From: Clostridiales bacterium
GTDB lineage: Bacteria > Bacillota > Clostridia > Saccharofermentanales > Saccharofermentanaceae
Direction: 5' to 3'
NCBI GenBank assembly: GCA_017561715.1
Contig: JAFZBN010000017.1
Coordinates: 99,204-163,203 of the forward strand
DNA length: 64,000 nt
Translations under genes and position numbers: made by a program
In this document: positions 7,598 to 14,855 of the stretch, piece by piece
Numbering within the stretch: position 1 is the first letter of the stretch
How the letters are laid out: each line of letters starts with the position of its first letter
The notes under the pieces: model-generated
Database searches by the model: none
Told to the model about the DNA's origin: nothing
Seen by the model: only the letters and a program-made list of their open reading frames with translations

Positions 7598-8122
7598 TTA
7601 TTGTATCATTTCATTTCCGATATGGTCGAGTGCTTTTACCACGGGGATAGTAAGAAACGCGATGAGAGCCCCCGCAAAAGAACTCGCCAGGGTAAGATAC
7701 GGAAGATAACCGATCACATAGACGGTCTTTGTCACAAAGATCGCGACCAGGATCTGCCCCACGGCATGGGTCGCGGCGCCCGCCATACTTACGCCGTAGA
7801 TCGAGACATGCTCCATATCCGAAAGAAGGCTCATCGTCGCCCAGGCAGATACGCCGCCTAAAAGCGAGAACATGAAGCCGATGACGTTTCCGCCGAAAGC
7901 AAGGATAACGACCGAGCGAAGGATCGCCACGGCAAGAGCTTCTTTTCTTCCGACGCTATAGAGAGTGACGAGGATGGCGACATTGGCAAGACCGAGTTTA
8001 AAGCCCGGGATCGGAAGGATCCCTCGAGGCAGAAGCCATGCCTCAACGATGCTCAGGATCAGCGCGAGCGCGAGCATCATGGCGGTCTTTGTCAGGTCAT
8101 AGGCGGTACGTTTCATTCTCAT
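7598..8122 (-). CDS. Gx transporter family membrane protein (EetB-like)
   Basis: A 174-residue, five- to six-helix membrane protein of the family also labelled heptaprenyl diphosphate synthase component I. It has the typical start RTAYDLTKTAMMLALALIL, the segment PGFKLGLANVAILVTLY and the loop FGGNVIGFMFSLLGG. The start is the ATG at 8122, which overlaps the stop of the NusG-II gene as ATGA, so translation is coupled. In Listeria-type flavin-based extracellular electron transfer loci, a protein of this family (EetB) sits beside a NusG-II protein (EetA) and an ApbE enzyme. That context is repeated here, but Ndh2, DmkA/B and PplA are not in the window. Substrate not known. Confidence 0.82.
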   Translation of the reverse strand: MRMKRTAYDLTKTAMMLALALILSIVEAWLLPRGILPIPGFKLGLANVAILVTLYSVGRKEALAVAILRSVVILAFGGNVIGFMFSLLGGVSAWATMSLLSDMEHVSIYGVSMAGAATHAVGQILVAIFVTKTVYVIGYLPYLTLASSFAGALIAFLTIPVVKALDHIGNEMIQ

Positions 8123-8577
8123 TTTGAGATCACATCCACCTTTCCTGAAGTATCGTCCTCGTCTCCGGCAACGATCTCTACGACCACGCGGTTCGGAAGA
8201 CACACGGCGCCGTCACCCGGCTTTTTCAGGTCACCCTGATGCACGCAGATCTTATCCGGGCAGTCGCTTTCTTTCACATATACTTTTTCGGAGGAAATAC
8301 AGATCACCATATGGCCGTGATCACCGTCGATCCGATATTCCATCGGCTCGGAAAACTCACGCAGGTCCTTTTCGAGAAGTACCTGACCGTCCCGGGTGAT
8401 GCGCACATACGGTGGCTTGTTTTTATTCTTTCGGGTGTAGATCCATGTTCCGACGATCAGGATCGCGCAGAAAAGAAGGATCGAAACGATCACGAAAACA
8501 TCGCCGAGGCAGAAACGAAAACGTCTCTTCGGAAGTGCTTTAGCTGAAGTATTCGATTGTCCATCCTTCTTGGGCAT
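8119..8577 (-). CDS. NusG domain II-containing membrane protein (EetA-like)
   Basis: A 152-residue protein with one N-terminal membrane helix (residues about 24-47, FCLGDVFVIVSILLFCAIL) and an exported NusG-II-type beta domain (YVRITRDGQVLLEKDL, KVYVKESDCPDKICVHQGDL, AVCLPNRVVVEIV). The Cys pair in DCPDKIC and the CLPN motif are standard for the family. It overlaps apbE by 38 bp and the Gx gene by 4 bp, which indicates one tightly coupled unit. In the flavin-based electron transfer system the homologue is EetA. Function in this organism is inferred from neighbours. Confidence 0.85.
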   Translation of the reverse strand: MPKKDGQSNTSAKALPKRRFRFCLGDVFVIVSILLFCAILIVGTWIYTRKNKNKPPYVRITRDGQVLLEKDLREFSEPMEYRIDGDHGHMVICISSEKVYVKESDCPDKICVHQGDLKKPGDGAVCLPNRVVVEIVAGDEDDTSGKVDVISK

Positions 8578-9637
8578 TCACTTTTCCTTCAAGTGTTGAT
8601 GATACCCATAATGTACCATTTTCCATGCAGAGAATACAATCGATGCCTTCACGGGAGGAAAGCTCCATCGCTTTTTCGGAACCGAGTGAAAAGAGTGTCG
8701 TCGAGTAGACATCTCCCTTCGTTCCGTCAGGACCGATCACGGTCGCGGAAAGAAGGTCCGTCTCCGCAGGATATCCTGTCGAAGTATCCATGATGTGCCC
8801 GTAACGGACACCGTTTTCTTCGATATATCTTTCGTACGCACCGCTAGTGATGACCGAGCAGTTCTGACCTTTGGAAAGCGAATACGTGCAGCAGAGTTCA
8901 GAAGATGAAAGCGGTGAAATGATACCGATATTCAGTTCATCCGAACGGGACTTGCAGCAGATGTTTCCGCCGAGGTCGAGGATGATCTTCGAAAGCTTAT
9001 ACCCATCAAGTCTTTCCATCAGAAGATCTCCGATATATCCTTTGGCCGCGCCGCCGAGATCGACCTTCACGCCTTCTTCGAGATACGCTTTGTTGTCCGG
9101 CAGAAGATGGACTTTTCTATAGTCGACAAGAGGAAGAACTTCAGTGATCTCTTCTTTTGTCGGAACATGCGCGTCTTCTGTTCCGAATCCCCAAATGTCC
9201 ATGACCGGAGCGATCGTCAGATCGAATCTTCCTTCGGTTTTATCCGAGTATTCCAGTACCATAGAGAGAAGATCGTAGGTCTCTTTTGAAAGGGAAACCG
9301 GCGCTTCTTCCGAGGAAAGATTCAGCGACGAGATCTCGCTTTCAGGATCCTGTCTCGATAGTTTTCTCTCAAGATCCATGATGTAGTTTGCCGCGTCGTT
9401 CATCGCCTCTTCCGAGTCTTTTCCCTTTAGCGTGATCGTGATATATGTGTCGAGCGCAAAGAACGAACGGGTCGTTTCCTTTTCCGCCGAGCGGCAGCCG
9501 GTTATGCTGAAAAGAAGGGTGGCCGTGATCATGCAAAAAGCGACAAAAGCCCGCGATCTTTTCCAAAGAAAAGATGCGGGCTCTTTTTCTGAAGTAAATC
9601 TCTTATCTTGTTTTTTCGTCTTCTGCAACGAACTCAT
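8540..9637 (-). CDS. apbE: FAD:protein FMN transferase (ApbE), lipoprotein
   Basis: A 365-residue ApbE-family enzyme that attaches FMN covalently to Ser/Thr of exported redox proteins. Motifs: FFALDTYITITLKG, ISSLNLSSEEAPV, DIWGFG, KVDLGGAAKGYIGD (FAD site), ILDLGGNICC, TSGAYERY, and DTSTGYPAETDLLSATVIG (metal-binding region). The lipobox SITGC follows a hydrophobic stretch at residues 32-48. I chose the ATG at 9637, which has GAGGA upstream and overlaps the previous gene by 35 bp. An ATG at 9532 is the alternative but leaves too short a signal peptide. A hairpin at 9548-9582 lies inside the early codons. It is the first gene of an apbE-NusGII-Gx trio. Confidence 0.9.
   Translation of the reverse strand: MSSLQKTKKQDKRFTSEKEPASFLWKRSRAFVAFCMITATLLFSITGCRSAEKETTRSFFALDTYITITLKGKDSEEAMNDAANYIMDLERKLSRQDPESEISSLNLSSEEAPVSLSKETYDLLSMVLEYSDKTEGRFDLTIAPVMDIWGFGTEDAHVPTKEEITEVLPLVDYRKVHLLPDNKAYLEEGVKVDLGGAAKGYIGDLLMERLDGYKLSKIILDLGGNICCKSRSDELNIGIISPLSSSELCCTYSLSKGQNCSVITSGAYERYIEENGVRYGHIMDTSTGYPAETDLLSATVIGPDGTKGDVYSTTLFSLGSEKAMELSSREGIDCILCMENGTLWVSSTLEGKVNAQEGWTIEYFS
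9548..9582 (-). terminator. Terminator-like hairpin inside the apbE start region
   Basis: AGCCCGC-ATCTTTTC arms pair with GAAAAGAT-GCGGGCT (15 bp, one bulge, 4-nt loop) and are followed by TTTTG on the minus strand. It sits 21 bp past the stop of the MacB-like gene, where its terminator would be expected, but is also within apbE if the upstream apbE start is used. It may attenuate readthrough. Confidence 0.45.
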
Positions 9638-10844
9638 TGTCATCCTCGGCTTCTTCCATTTTGTGCCGTGGCTTCTTCCCGTGGATGATCGCGTAGATGT
9701 TACATCCGCCGACGATCACGAAGAAGATTCCGACGACCAGTGCCTCAGCCCAGAATACCACATATTGCTCGGCAAGTCGCGCCGAACGCTCATAGTATGG
9801 AACGGAAATTCCGTCACCGCCGACGTAGGACTTCTTCAGCGGAAAGTATTTCTTGAAAAGAGAGATCACGTTGAATCTGTCTGTGTTATTGATCAGAACG
9901 AGCTTGGAAGTATCTTCCGAATAGCTGACCGTATCGGAAAGCGCTTTCTTCAAGTCGTTGAACGCGATGTTCTTGATTGGATCCATCATGAGGACCTCAT
10001 AGCATGTGATCGCCAGATCCTCCTCTTTGACCGCCGAGTCTGTTTCCATGGAGTTCGTCGGCATGAAGCCTCCGTTTGCGAGAGAAGCCAGCTGCGAGAA
10101 CTGGATATAAGCTCTCGGCTTTGTCGCGCCGACTGTCTCGGAAAGTTCATCGGTTCCGTCATTCACGACTCCTACGACCGAATAGATCGTTCCGTTGATC
10201 TCGACAAAAGCACCTAAGACCTGGTACGAGCGGAAGAGGTTCCATGCCATCTGTGTGTTCAATACGATGGACAGTCTGCCAGGCTCATCCTGCTGGAGAA
10301 ATCCGCCGCTTTCGTAGATGAAAGGATGGATTGACGCGTAGTCGCCGCCGACCCCGACGATCTCACAGGAGTCCACAGAGCCGGTCTCTTCTTTGTTGAT
10401 CATGCCTTTCGCGGCGTATGTCGCGGTCGTGGAGTAGCAGTCTTTCCACGGGTTAACGATAACGCTTCCCTTGCCCTGACCTTTACCTGAGTCACCGACC
10501 GTAGATCTTTCCGTGATGTCCAGTGCCTCATGAAGACTCTTGACCTTCTCGATATTCAGACCTTCCTCGGTGCTTCTCGCCGCGGAGCCGTCGCCTTGTG
10601 CAAGTCCCGGACCTAAAACGGTCATCTGGCGGTACGGCATTACTTTCGATTCGTATTGTTCAGCCGCGTATTGGAAGCTCTGACGGTCCAGTACCTGGTT
10701 GATCCGGATGACGGATGCCACTCCGAGCACCAGTCCGGCCGTGGCGAATACGAATGGTATGCCGAGAAGGACATAGTGAGTGCGTCGACAAAGGACAGCC
10801 CACTTATTCTTTATGAAGTTTTTCAACTTTTGACGGATCTCCAT
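9603..10844 (-). CDS. Membrane protein with MacB-core-like extracellular domain, no FtsX half
   Basis: 413 residues with one helix near the N-terminus (about 25-48, GIPFVFATAGLVLGVASVI), a large exported region, and one helix near the C-terminus (about 366-388). The exported part resembles the periplasmic core of MacB/LolC-type ABC permeases (YRQMTVLGPGLA, VNPWKDCY, FRSYQVLGAFVEINGTIYSVVGVV). Real MacB proteins carry three further helices as an FtsX domain; those are absent. The gene starts at a TGATG overlap with the HlyD-type gene, so the two are coupled. No ATPase lies next to it. It probably forms an envelope complex with that adaptor, but the transported substance is unknown. Confidence 0.7.
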   Translation of the reverse strand: MEIRQKLKNFIKNKWAVLCRRTHYVLLGIPFVFATAGLVLGVASVIRINQVLDRQSFQYAAEQYESKVMPYRQMTVLGPGLAQGDGSAARSTEEGLNIEKVKSLHEALDITERSTVGDSGKGQGKGSVIVNPWKDCYSTTATYAAKGMINKEETGSVDSCEIVGVGGDYASIHPFIYESGGFLQQDEPGRLSIVLNTQMAWNLFRSYQVLGAFVEINGTIYSVVGVVNDGTDELSETVGATKPRAYIQFSQLASLANGGFMPTNSMETDSAVKEEDLAITCYEVLMMDPIKNIAFNDLKKALSDTVSYSEDTSKLVLINNTDRFNVISLFKKYFPLKKSYVGGDGISVPYYERSARLAEQYVVFWAEALVVGIFFVIVGGCNIYAIIHGKKPRHKMEEAEDDNEFVAEDEKTR

Positions 10845-12532
10845 CAGATTGCTTCTCCTTCAGCAAGACGTACCTGCTCACCATTCTTGATCGGTTTTTC
10901 CGTACGTACGATACAGTATGCGTAGCTGATGCCGGAGCCCTGGATCGCGTAGGTTGTCGCGTCCTCGGCAAGGATCTTTACTTCCACTTTTCTGGCGATA
11001 TATCTTTCACCGAGAGGGCTGTTTTTCGTGACGAGAACATAGATGAAAGTTCCCTCGGAATCTGTCTGGACCGCGCCCTTCGGCACAACGCTCTCGTAGG
11101 ACTTATTGAATGTCGAGAGTGTGCAGTCGACTGTCATCGCGCCCGGTACCATATACCAGCCGCTGTTTTCGATCTCTACCTTGATGATGCAGCTGTCGGA
11201 CGGATTCTGCGGGTCCGGTCGGATGGACTCGATACGGCTGCTTTCGCTGATATCCGTTCTTACTTCCATGCCGGGATACAGGCTCTGTGCTTCGGTCTTA
11301 GTTACCGGACACTCAATATAGAAACCGGATTCCATGTCCGCGATTACGAACAGTACATCATCCTTTGCGTATGTGCCTTTTCTTTCAGCGTTGATCGTGA
11401 TCAGAGTACCGCTGATCGGTGCCTTGATCTCCGTGATCTCGTAATACTTTTCAAGTTCCTCGACTTCTTTTTCGAGGTCCTCGAGTTGCTTGAGTTCCAG
11501 TGCTTTATCATCAGCTGCTTTGTCTTTATCGATACCTTCATTAGTTCTCGCATCGCTCAGAGTCTGTTTTGCCTGCTGGAGATTGTGCTTTGCGTCTTTC
11601 AGAGCTCTCTCTGCGTCTTCTACGGAAGAAAGCTGTTCGAACTCCGCAAGATCGGTCTGCTTTTCCTGCAGTTCCGCATCTTTCGCGGCCTTGGCTGTTT
11701 CGTTATCGATCATCTTATCGCTTACTGTCTTGATATTGGCATTGAATCCGTTATAAGAATCCTGATGTGTCTGAACTTCTTTTTCCGCATCGGCGACCGC
11801 CTGGTTCGCCGCGTCAAGAGCCGCCTGATCGAAATTCGGATCGGCCGGATCCGTGATCTGAGCTGCCAGATTCTCCTGAGCTAATGCCAGGGATTCTTTT
11901 GCCGTTTCGAACTTTTCGTACGCCTCGTCTCTTCTCTGCTCATACTCGGCCTTCTGGTTCTCAAGATCTGCCGCTTCTTTATTCAGCTGTACGATCGCAT
12001 CTTCGATCGTCTTGATCTCAGTTTTGGTCTTTGCGATCGCCGCTTCCTTGTTCTTAGCTGCTTCGAGATTCTTCGTAGCCTGTGTGACAGCTTTTTCGTA
12101 ATCGACGATCTGCATCTCATCGGCATAGTGGTCAACAGGTCTGTTCGGTGTGCGCTCATCGTATCCCATCTTTTTCTTGAGATCTTCAAGCTGTTTTTTC
12201 TTGTCTTCGAGGTCCTCTTTCTTCTCGGGGATCTCAAGGACAGCGAGAACATCGCCTTCCGCAACTTCCTGATACGGATATACAGGAACTTCTTCAATTT
12301 TGATCTCACCCGGAGACTTTACCTGAAGCTCGGTATTCGCTCGCAGAAGGCCGGAAGTACGGGAGATAGAAGTCAACGTACCACCGTAGATCTGCTGAGT
12401 GCTGACCTGCGTCAATGTCATGTTCATGATGGTATTAGAAAAGAACGTCAGGATGCCCATCACGATCAGGAAGATGATCAGAGCTTTGATTATCCACTTT
12501 TTGCTCTTTTTCTTTTTTATTTCGTCTGACAT
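10844..12532 (-). CDS. HlyD-family membrane fusion (adaptor) protein
   Basis: 562 residues: a Lys-rich N-terminus, one membrane helix (about 13-33), a first half of the barrel-sandwich domain (SGLLRANTELQVKSPGEI, VAEGDVLAVLEIPEKKED), a long alpha-helical coiled coil (about residues 95-355, rich in E/K/A/Q), the second half of the lipoyl-like domain (EITEIKAPISGTLITIN), and beta-barrel domains to the end. Such adaptors link an inner-membrane transporter to the outside of the cell. The ATG at 12532 is used because GGAGG lies 9 bases upstream. The gene follows the sugar permease by 30 bp and is coupled to the MacB-like gene, so importer-type permeases and an efflux-type adaptor share an operon here, which is unusual. 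Confidence 0.88.
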   Translation of the reverse strand: MSDEIKKKKSKKWIIKALIIFLIVMGILTFFSNTIMNMTLTQVSTQQIYGGTLTSISRTSGLLRANTELQVKSPGEIKIEEVPVYPYQEVAEGDVLAVLEIPEKKEDLEDKKKQLEDLKKKMGYDERTPNRPVDHYADEMQIVDYEKAVTQATKNLEAAKNKEAAIAKTKTEIKTIEDAIVQLNKEAADLENQKAEYEQRRDEAYEKFETAKESLALAQENLAAQITDPADPNFDQAALDAANQAVADAEKEVQTHQDSYNGFNANIKTVSDKMIDNETAKAAKDAELQEKQTDLAEFEQLSSVEDAERALKDAKHNLQQAKQTLSDARTNEGIDKDKAADDKALELKQLEDLEKEVEELEKYYEITEIKAPISGTLITINAERKGTYAKDDVLFVIADMESGFYIECPVTKTEAQSLYPGMEVRTDISESSRIESIRPDPQNPSDSCIIKVEIENSGWYMVPGAMTVDCTLSTFNKSYESVVPKGAVQTDSEGTFIYVLVTKNSPLGERYIARKVEVKILAEDATTYAIQGSGISYAYCIVRTEKPIKNGEQVRLAEGEAI

Positions 12533-12562
12533 AGTCAAAACCTCCTCAAAAACCTCGTAACC

Positions 12563-13627
12563 TTATTTGATTCCCGATCGGGAGATGCCCTCGACCAGAT
12601 ACTGTTCGCCGTAAAGGAATATCAGAAGCGGCGGTAACATGAAAATGAATGATGCCGCGAAAGCAACGCCGATCTCCGATGCATTGATCTGTGAAAGGAA
12701 TACAGACAGAGGCTGCTTGCTCTCGTTTTCCAAAAGGATGAGCGGCTGCTCAACCATGTTCCAGTAGTCGATGAACAGAAGGATCGCCATCGCGTAGATC
12801 GCGCTCTTACACATCGGCAGACTGATCTTCGTGAATATGTTCCATTCGTTCGCGCCGTCCAGTTTCGCCGCTTCGATATACGACGAAGGGATCTGCCTCA
12901 TGTATTTACTTAAGAGGTAAACACTGAACGTGGAGAACACACCCGGAAGGATGATCGCCCACCATGTGTTATAGATCCCGAGCCAGTTCGCGATCAGGTA
13001 GTTCGGAACCAGCGTTACCTGGAATGGCATGAGCATCAGGATTACGTATGAGAAGAAAAGAACTTCTCTTCTCTTTCTTCTGTATCTGGAGAAACTGTAT
13101 GCCGCGAGGCATCCGACCATGAGCTGTCCGAAAACGATCGGCACAACGAGCGCCACGGAGTTCCAGAACTTCAGAAGATAAGTCGGACTTAAGAACAGAA
13201 GCGTCTTATACTGGCTGAAAGAAACCATGTCCGGGATCATCTTCAGCTTCGGCGTCGAAGAAAGATAAGTCTTCGTCTCGGCCGCCGCGGAAGAAAGGCT
13301 GTTATAAACGGCACTGTAGTTCGTCTTGATCTCATCCGTCGACATGAACGAGTCGAGGATCGTAAGTACGATCGGCATCAGGGCGAAAGCCGCGACCGCG
13401 ATCGCGAGGAGCGTTCCGAGCGCCGTCCAGAATTTCGATGTCGCGTTTCTTACGACCGCTTTTCTCTTAGCGACGGCTCTTGCTCTTTCGTGCATCTCTT
13501 CCAGTTCTTCATCGGAAAGACGGACGATCTCAACTTCTTTGATGTCACGGATGGAACCGTGATCGTGCTGTTCTTCCATCACCTTTTCGGGCATCGGCTG
13601 TAATGGAGTAATCTCGTTTTTCTTCAT
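12563..13627 (-). CDS. Carbohydrate ABC transporter permease, MalG type
   Basis: A 354-residue inner-membrane permease with six helices. The C-terminal half holds the coupling-helix motif EAAKLDGANEWNIFTKISLPM (EAA loop), which contacts the ATPase, and a family-typical C-terminus (ISRSGIK). The first 80 residues are an extra charged cytoplasmic segment with VRLSDEELEEMHERARA, longer than normal for MalG proteins. Start at the ATG at 13627, with GGAGGAG overlapping the end of the MalF-type gene. No MalK-type ATPase is present nearby, so a shared ATPase is likely, as with MsmX in Bacillus. The two large lipoproteins upstream are the probable binding proteins. Confidence 0.92.
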   Translation of the reverse strand: MKKNEITPLQPMPEKVMEEQHDHGSIRDIKEVEIVRLSDEELEEMHERARAVAKRKAVVRNATSKFWTALGTLLAIAVAAFALMPIVLTILDSFMSTDEIKTNYSAVYNSLSSAAAETKTYLSSTPKLKMIPDMVSFSQYKTLLFLSPTYLLKFWNSVALVVPIVFGQLMVGCLAAYSFSRYRRKRREVLFFSYVILMLMPFQVTLVPNYLIANWLGIYNTWWAIILPGVFSTFSVYLLSKYMRQIPSSYIEAAKLDGANEWNIFTKISLPMCKSAIYAMAILLFIDYWNMVEQPLILLENESKQPLSVFLSQINASEIGVAFAASFIFMLPPLLIFLYGEQYLVEGISRSGIK

Positions 13628-13631
13628 GTCA

Positions 13632-14555
13632 TTACTCCTCCGTATCTCTGCCCAGTCGGTTCTCCGCAATGAAGAGGATACCGACGATGATGATCATCGC
13701 GATACACATGATGATCGCCGCTGCAGTAAGTTTCGCGTTATCTAAGTGTGAGAACATATTGTTCATGAAATTCTGAAGCATGTAGAGTGCGTCAAACGGA
13801 TAGTCACCGGCGAGAAGATAAACTTCACGGAAGATCTTAAACGAGTTGATCAGTGACATGATCCCGACAAAGAAGATCGTCGGCCACAGGTATGGCAGTT
13901 TGATGCTGAAGAATCTGCGGACCGCGCTCGCGCCATCCATCTTCGCCGACTCAAGCTGCTCCTGAGGAACAGCGGAGATCGCGGAAATAAAAAGTACCAT
14001 GTTGTATCCGAGGTTCTTCCACAGGAAGAGGATCAGGATAACGAGTCGTGACCAGTCAGATTTCATCCAGTCGATCTTGTCGATGCCGAACCATCCCATG
14101 TATGTATTCAGCGCGCCGTTGTAACTGAACATTACCTGCCAGATCAGAACGATCGAGGCAACCGGTACCATCATCGGGTTGAGCATGATACTTCTGAAAA
14201 CGCTCTTGCCCGGAATCTTCGAACTTAAAAGGAGAGCCAGAAGGAGTGCGAGGAGCACTGCCAGCGGAACGGCGATGCCTGCAAAGATAAACGTGTTTGT
14301 AGCTGCCGTTTTGAATGCCTGGTTGTTCCAGACGTGTACATAGTTATCGAATCCGACAAACTCGGTATTGGTTGAACTTCTCTGAAAGGACTGGACCAGA
14401 ACGATGAGCATCGGTCCGAAGAAGAAAAGCAGAACACCAAGAAGACTCGGTGTGAGATATCCGGTAAATACGAACCATTCACGGAGCTTTCTTTTTCTCC
14501 GTCCTTTGATTCGTCTTTTTCTCACTTCATCCGGATTGTATTCGTGTGTCGCCAT
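13632..14555 (-). CDS. Carbohydrate ABC transporter permease, MalF/UgpA type
   Basis: A 307-residue permease with six predicted helices. It has the first-helix block FTGYLTPSLLGVLLFFFGPM and the EAA loop (SAKMDGASAVRRFFSIKLPYL). The N-terminus is very basic (RKRRIKGRRKRKLREW). It is the first gene of a minus-strand unit with malG-type, hlyD-type and MacB-like genes, and has its own promoter about 45 bp upstream. The start ATG has only a weak AAAGG site. Substrate unknown; a sugar or oligosaccharide is inferred from family. Confidence 0.92.
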   Translation of the reverse strand: MATHEYNPDEVRKRRIKGRRKRKLREWFVFTGYLTPSLLGVLLFFFGPMLIVLVQSFQRSSTNTEFVGFDNYVHVWNNQAFKTAATNTFIFAGIAVPLAVLLALLLALLLSSKIPGKSVFRSIMLNPMMVPVASIVLIWQVMFSYNGALNTYMGWFGIDKIDWMKSDWSRLVILILFLWKNLGYNMVLFISAISAVPQEQLESAKMDGASAVRRFFSIKLPYLWPTIFFVGIMSLINSFKIFREVYLLAGDYPFDALYMLQNFMNNMFSHLDNAKLTAAAIIMCIAMIIIVGILFIAENRLGRDTEE

Positions 14556-14855
14556 CTTTATACCTTTGTATTATTTTCGCACAAGCCCCAACGCACTTAT
14601 TGTACTATATTGAAACAGATTTGTGTCACGTACTTTATGCGTCTGATCGCCTTGCTGTTTTGTTAAGGAGGGGTGGGAGCGAGGGGGGTGGACCTCGCTC
14701 CCGGGGTATGAAAGTAAATAGAAGATAGTAAAGGTTCTCTACTTTTTTCCATCCGTCCGGGAAACCAGCTTAGGGGGACCGTTTCCCTTCCGGCAATTTT
14801 ATTGTCACATTGCGGTATGACTAACAAGTGACCTTAAAGTGACAAAAACGTCACT
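14556..14855 (-). promoter_or_regulatory. 300-bp gap holding the permease promoter and two hairpins
   Basis: A promoter for the permease operon is at 14599-14627: GACACA or TGACAC as -35, 17-18 bp, TACAAT as -10 on the minus strand. A GC-rich hairpin, GGGAGCGAGG (14675-14684) with CCTCGCTCCC (14693-14702), lies upstream of it without a T run. Another hairpin, TAAAGTGAC/GTCACTTTA (14835-14858), overlaps the stop codon of the lipoprotein gene. GGAAAC/GTTTCC arms flank 14759-14787. No gene is seen here. Confidence 0.5.

Noticed and set aside
14675..14702. GC-rich hairpin as terminator of the lipoprotein gene
   Set aside because: The stem is strong, but no T run follows on the minus strand and it lies about 155 bp past the stop; left as an unexplained hairpin.
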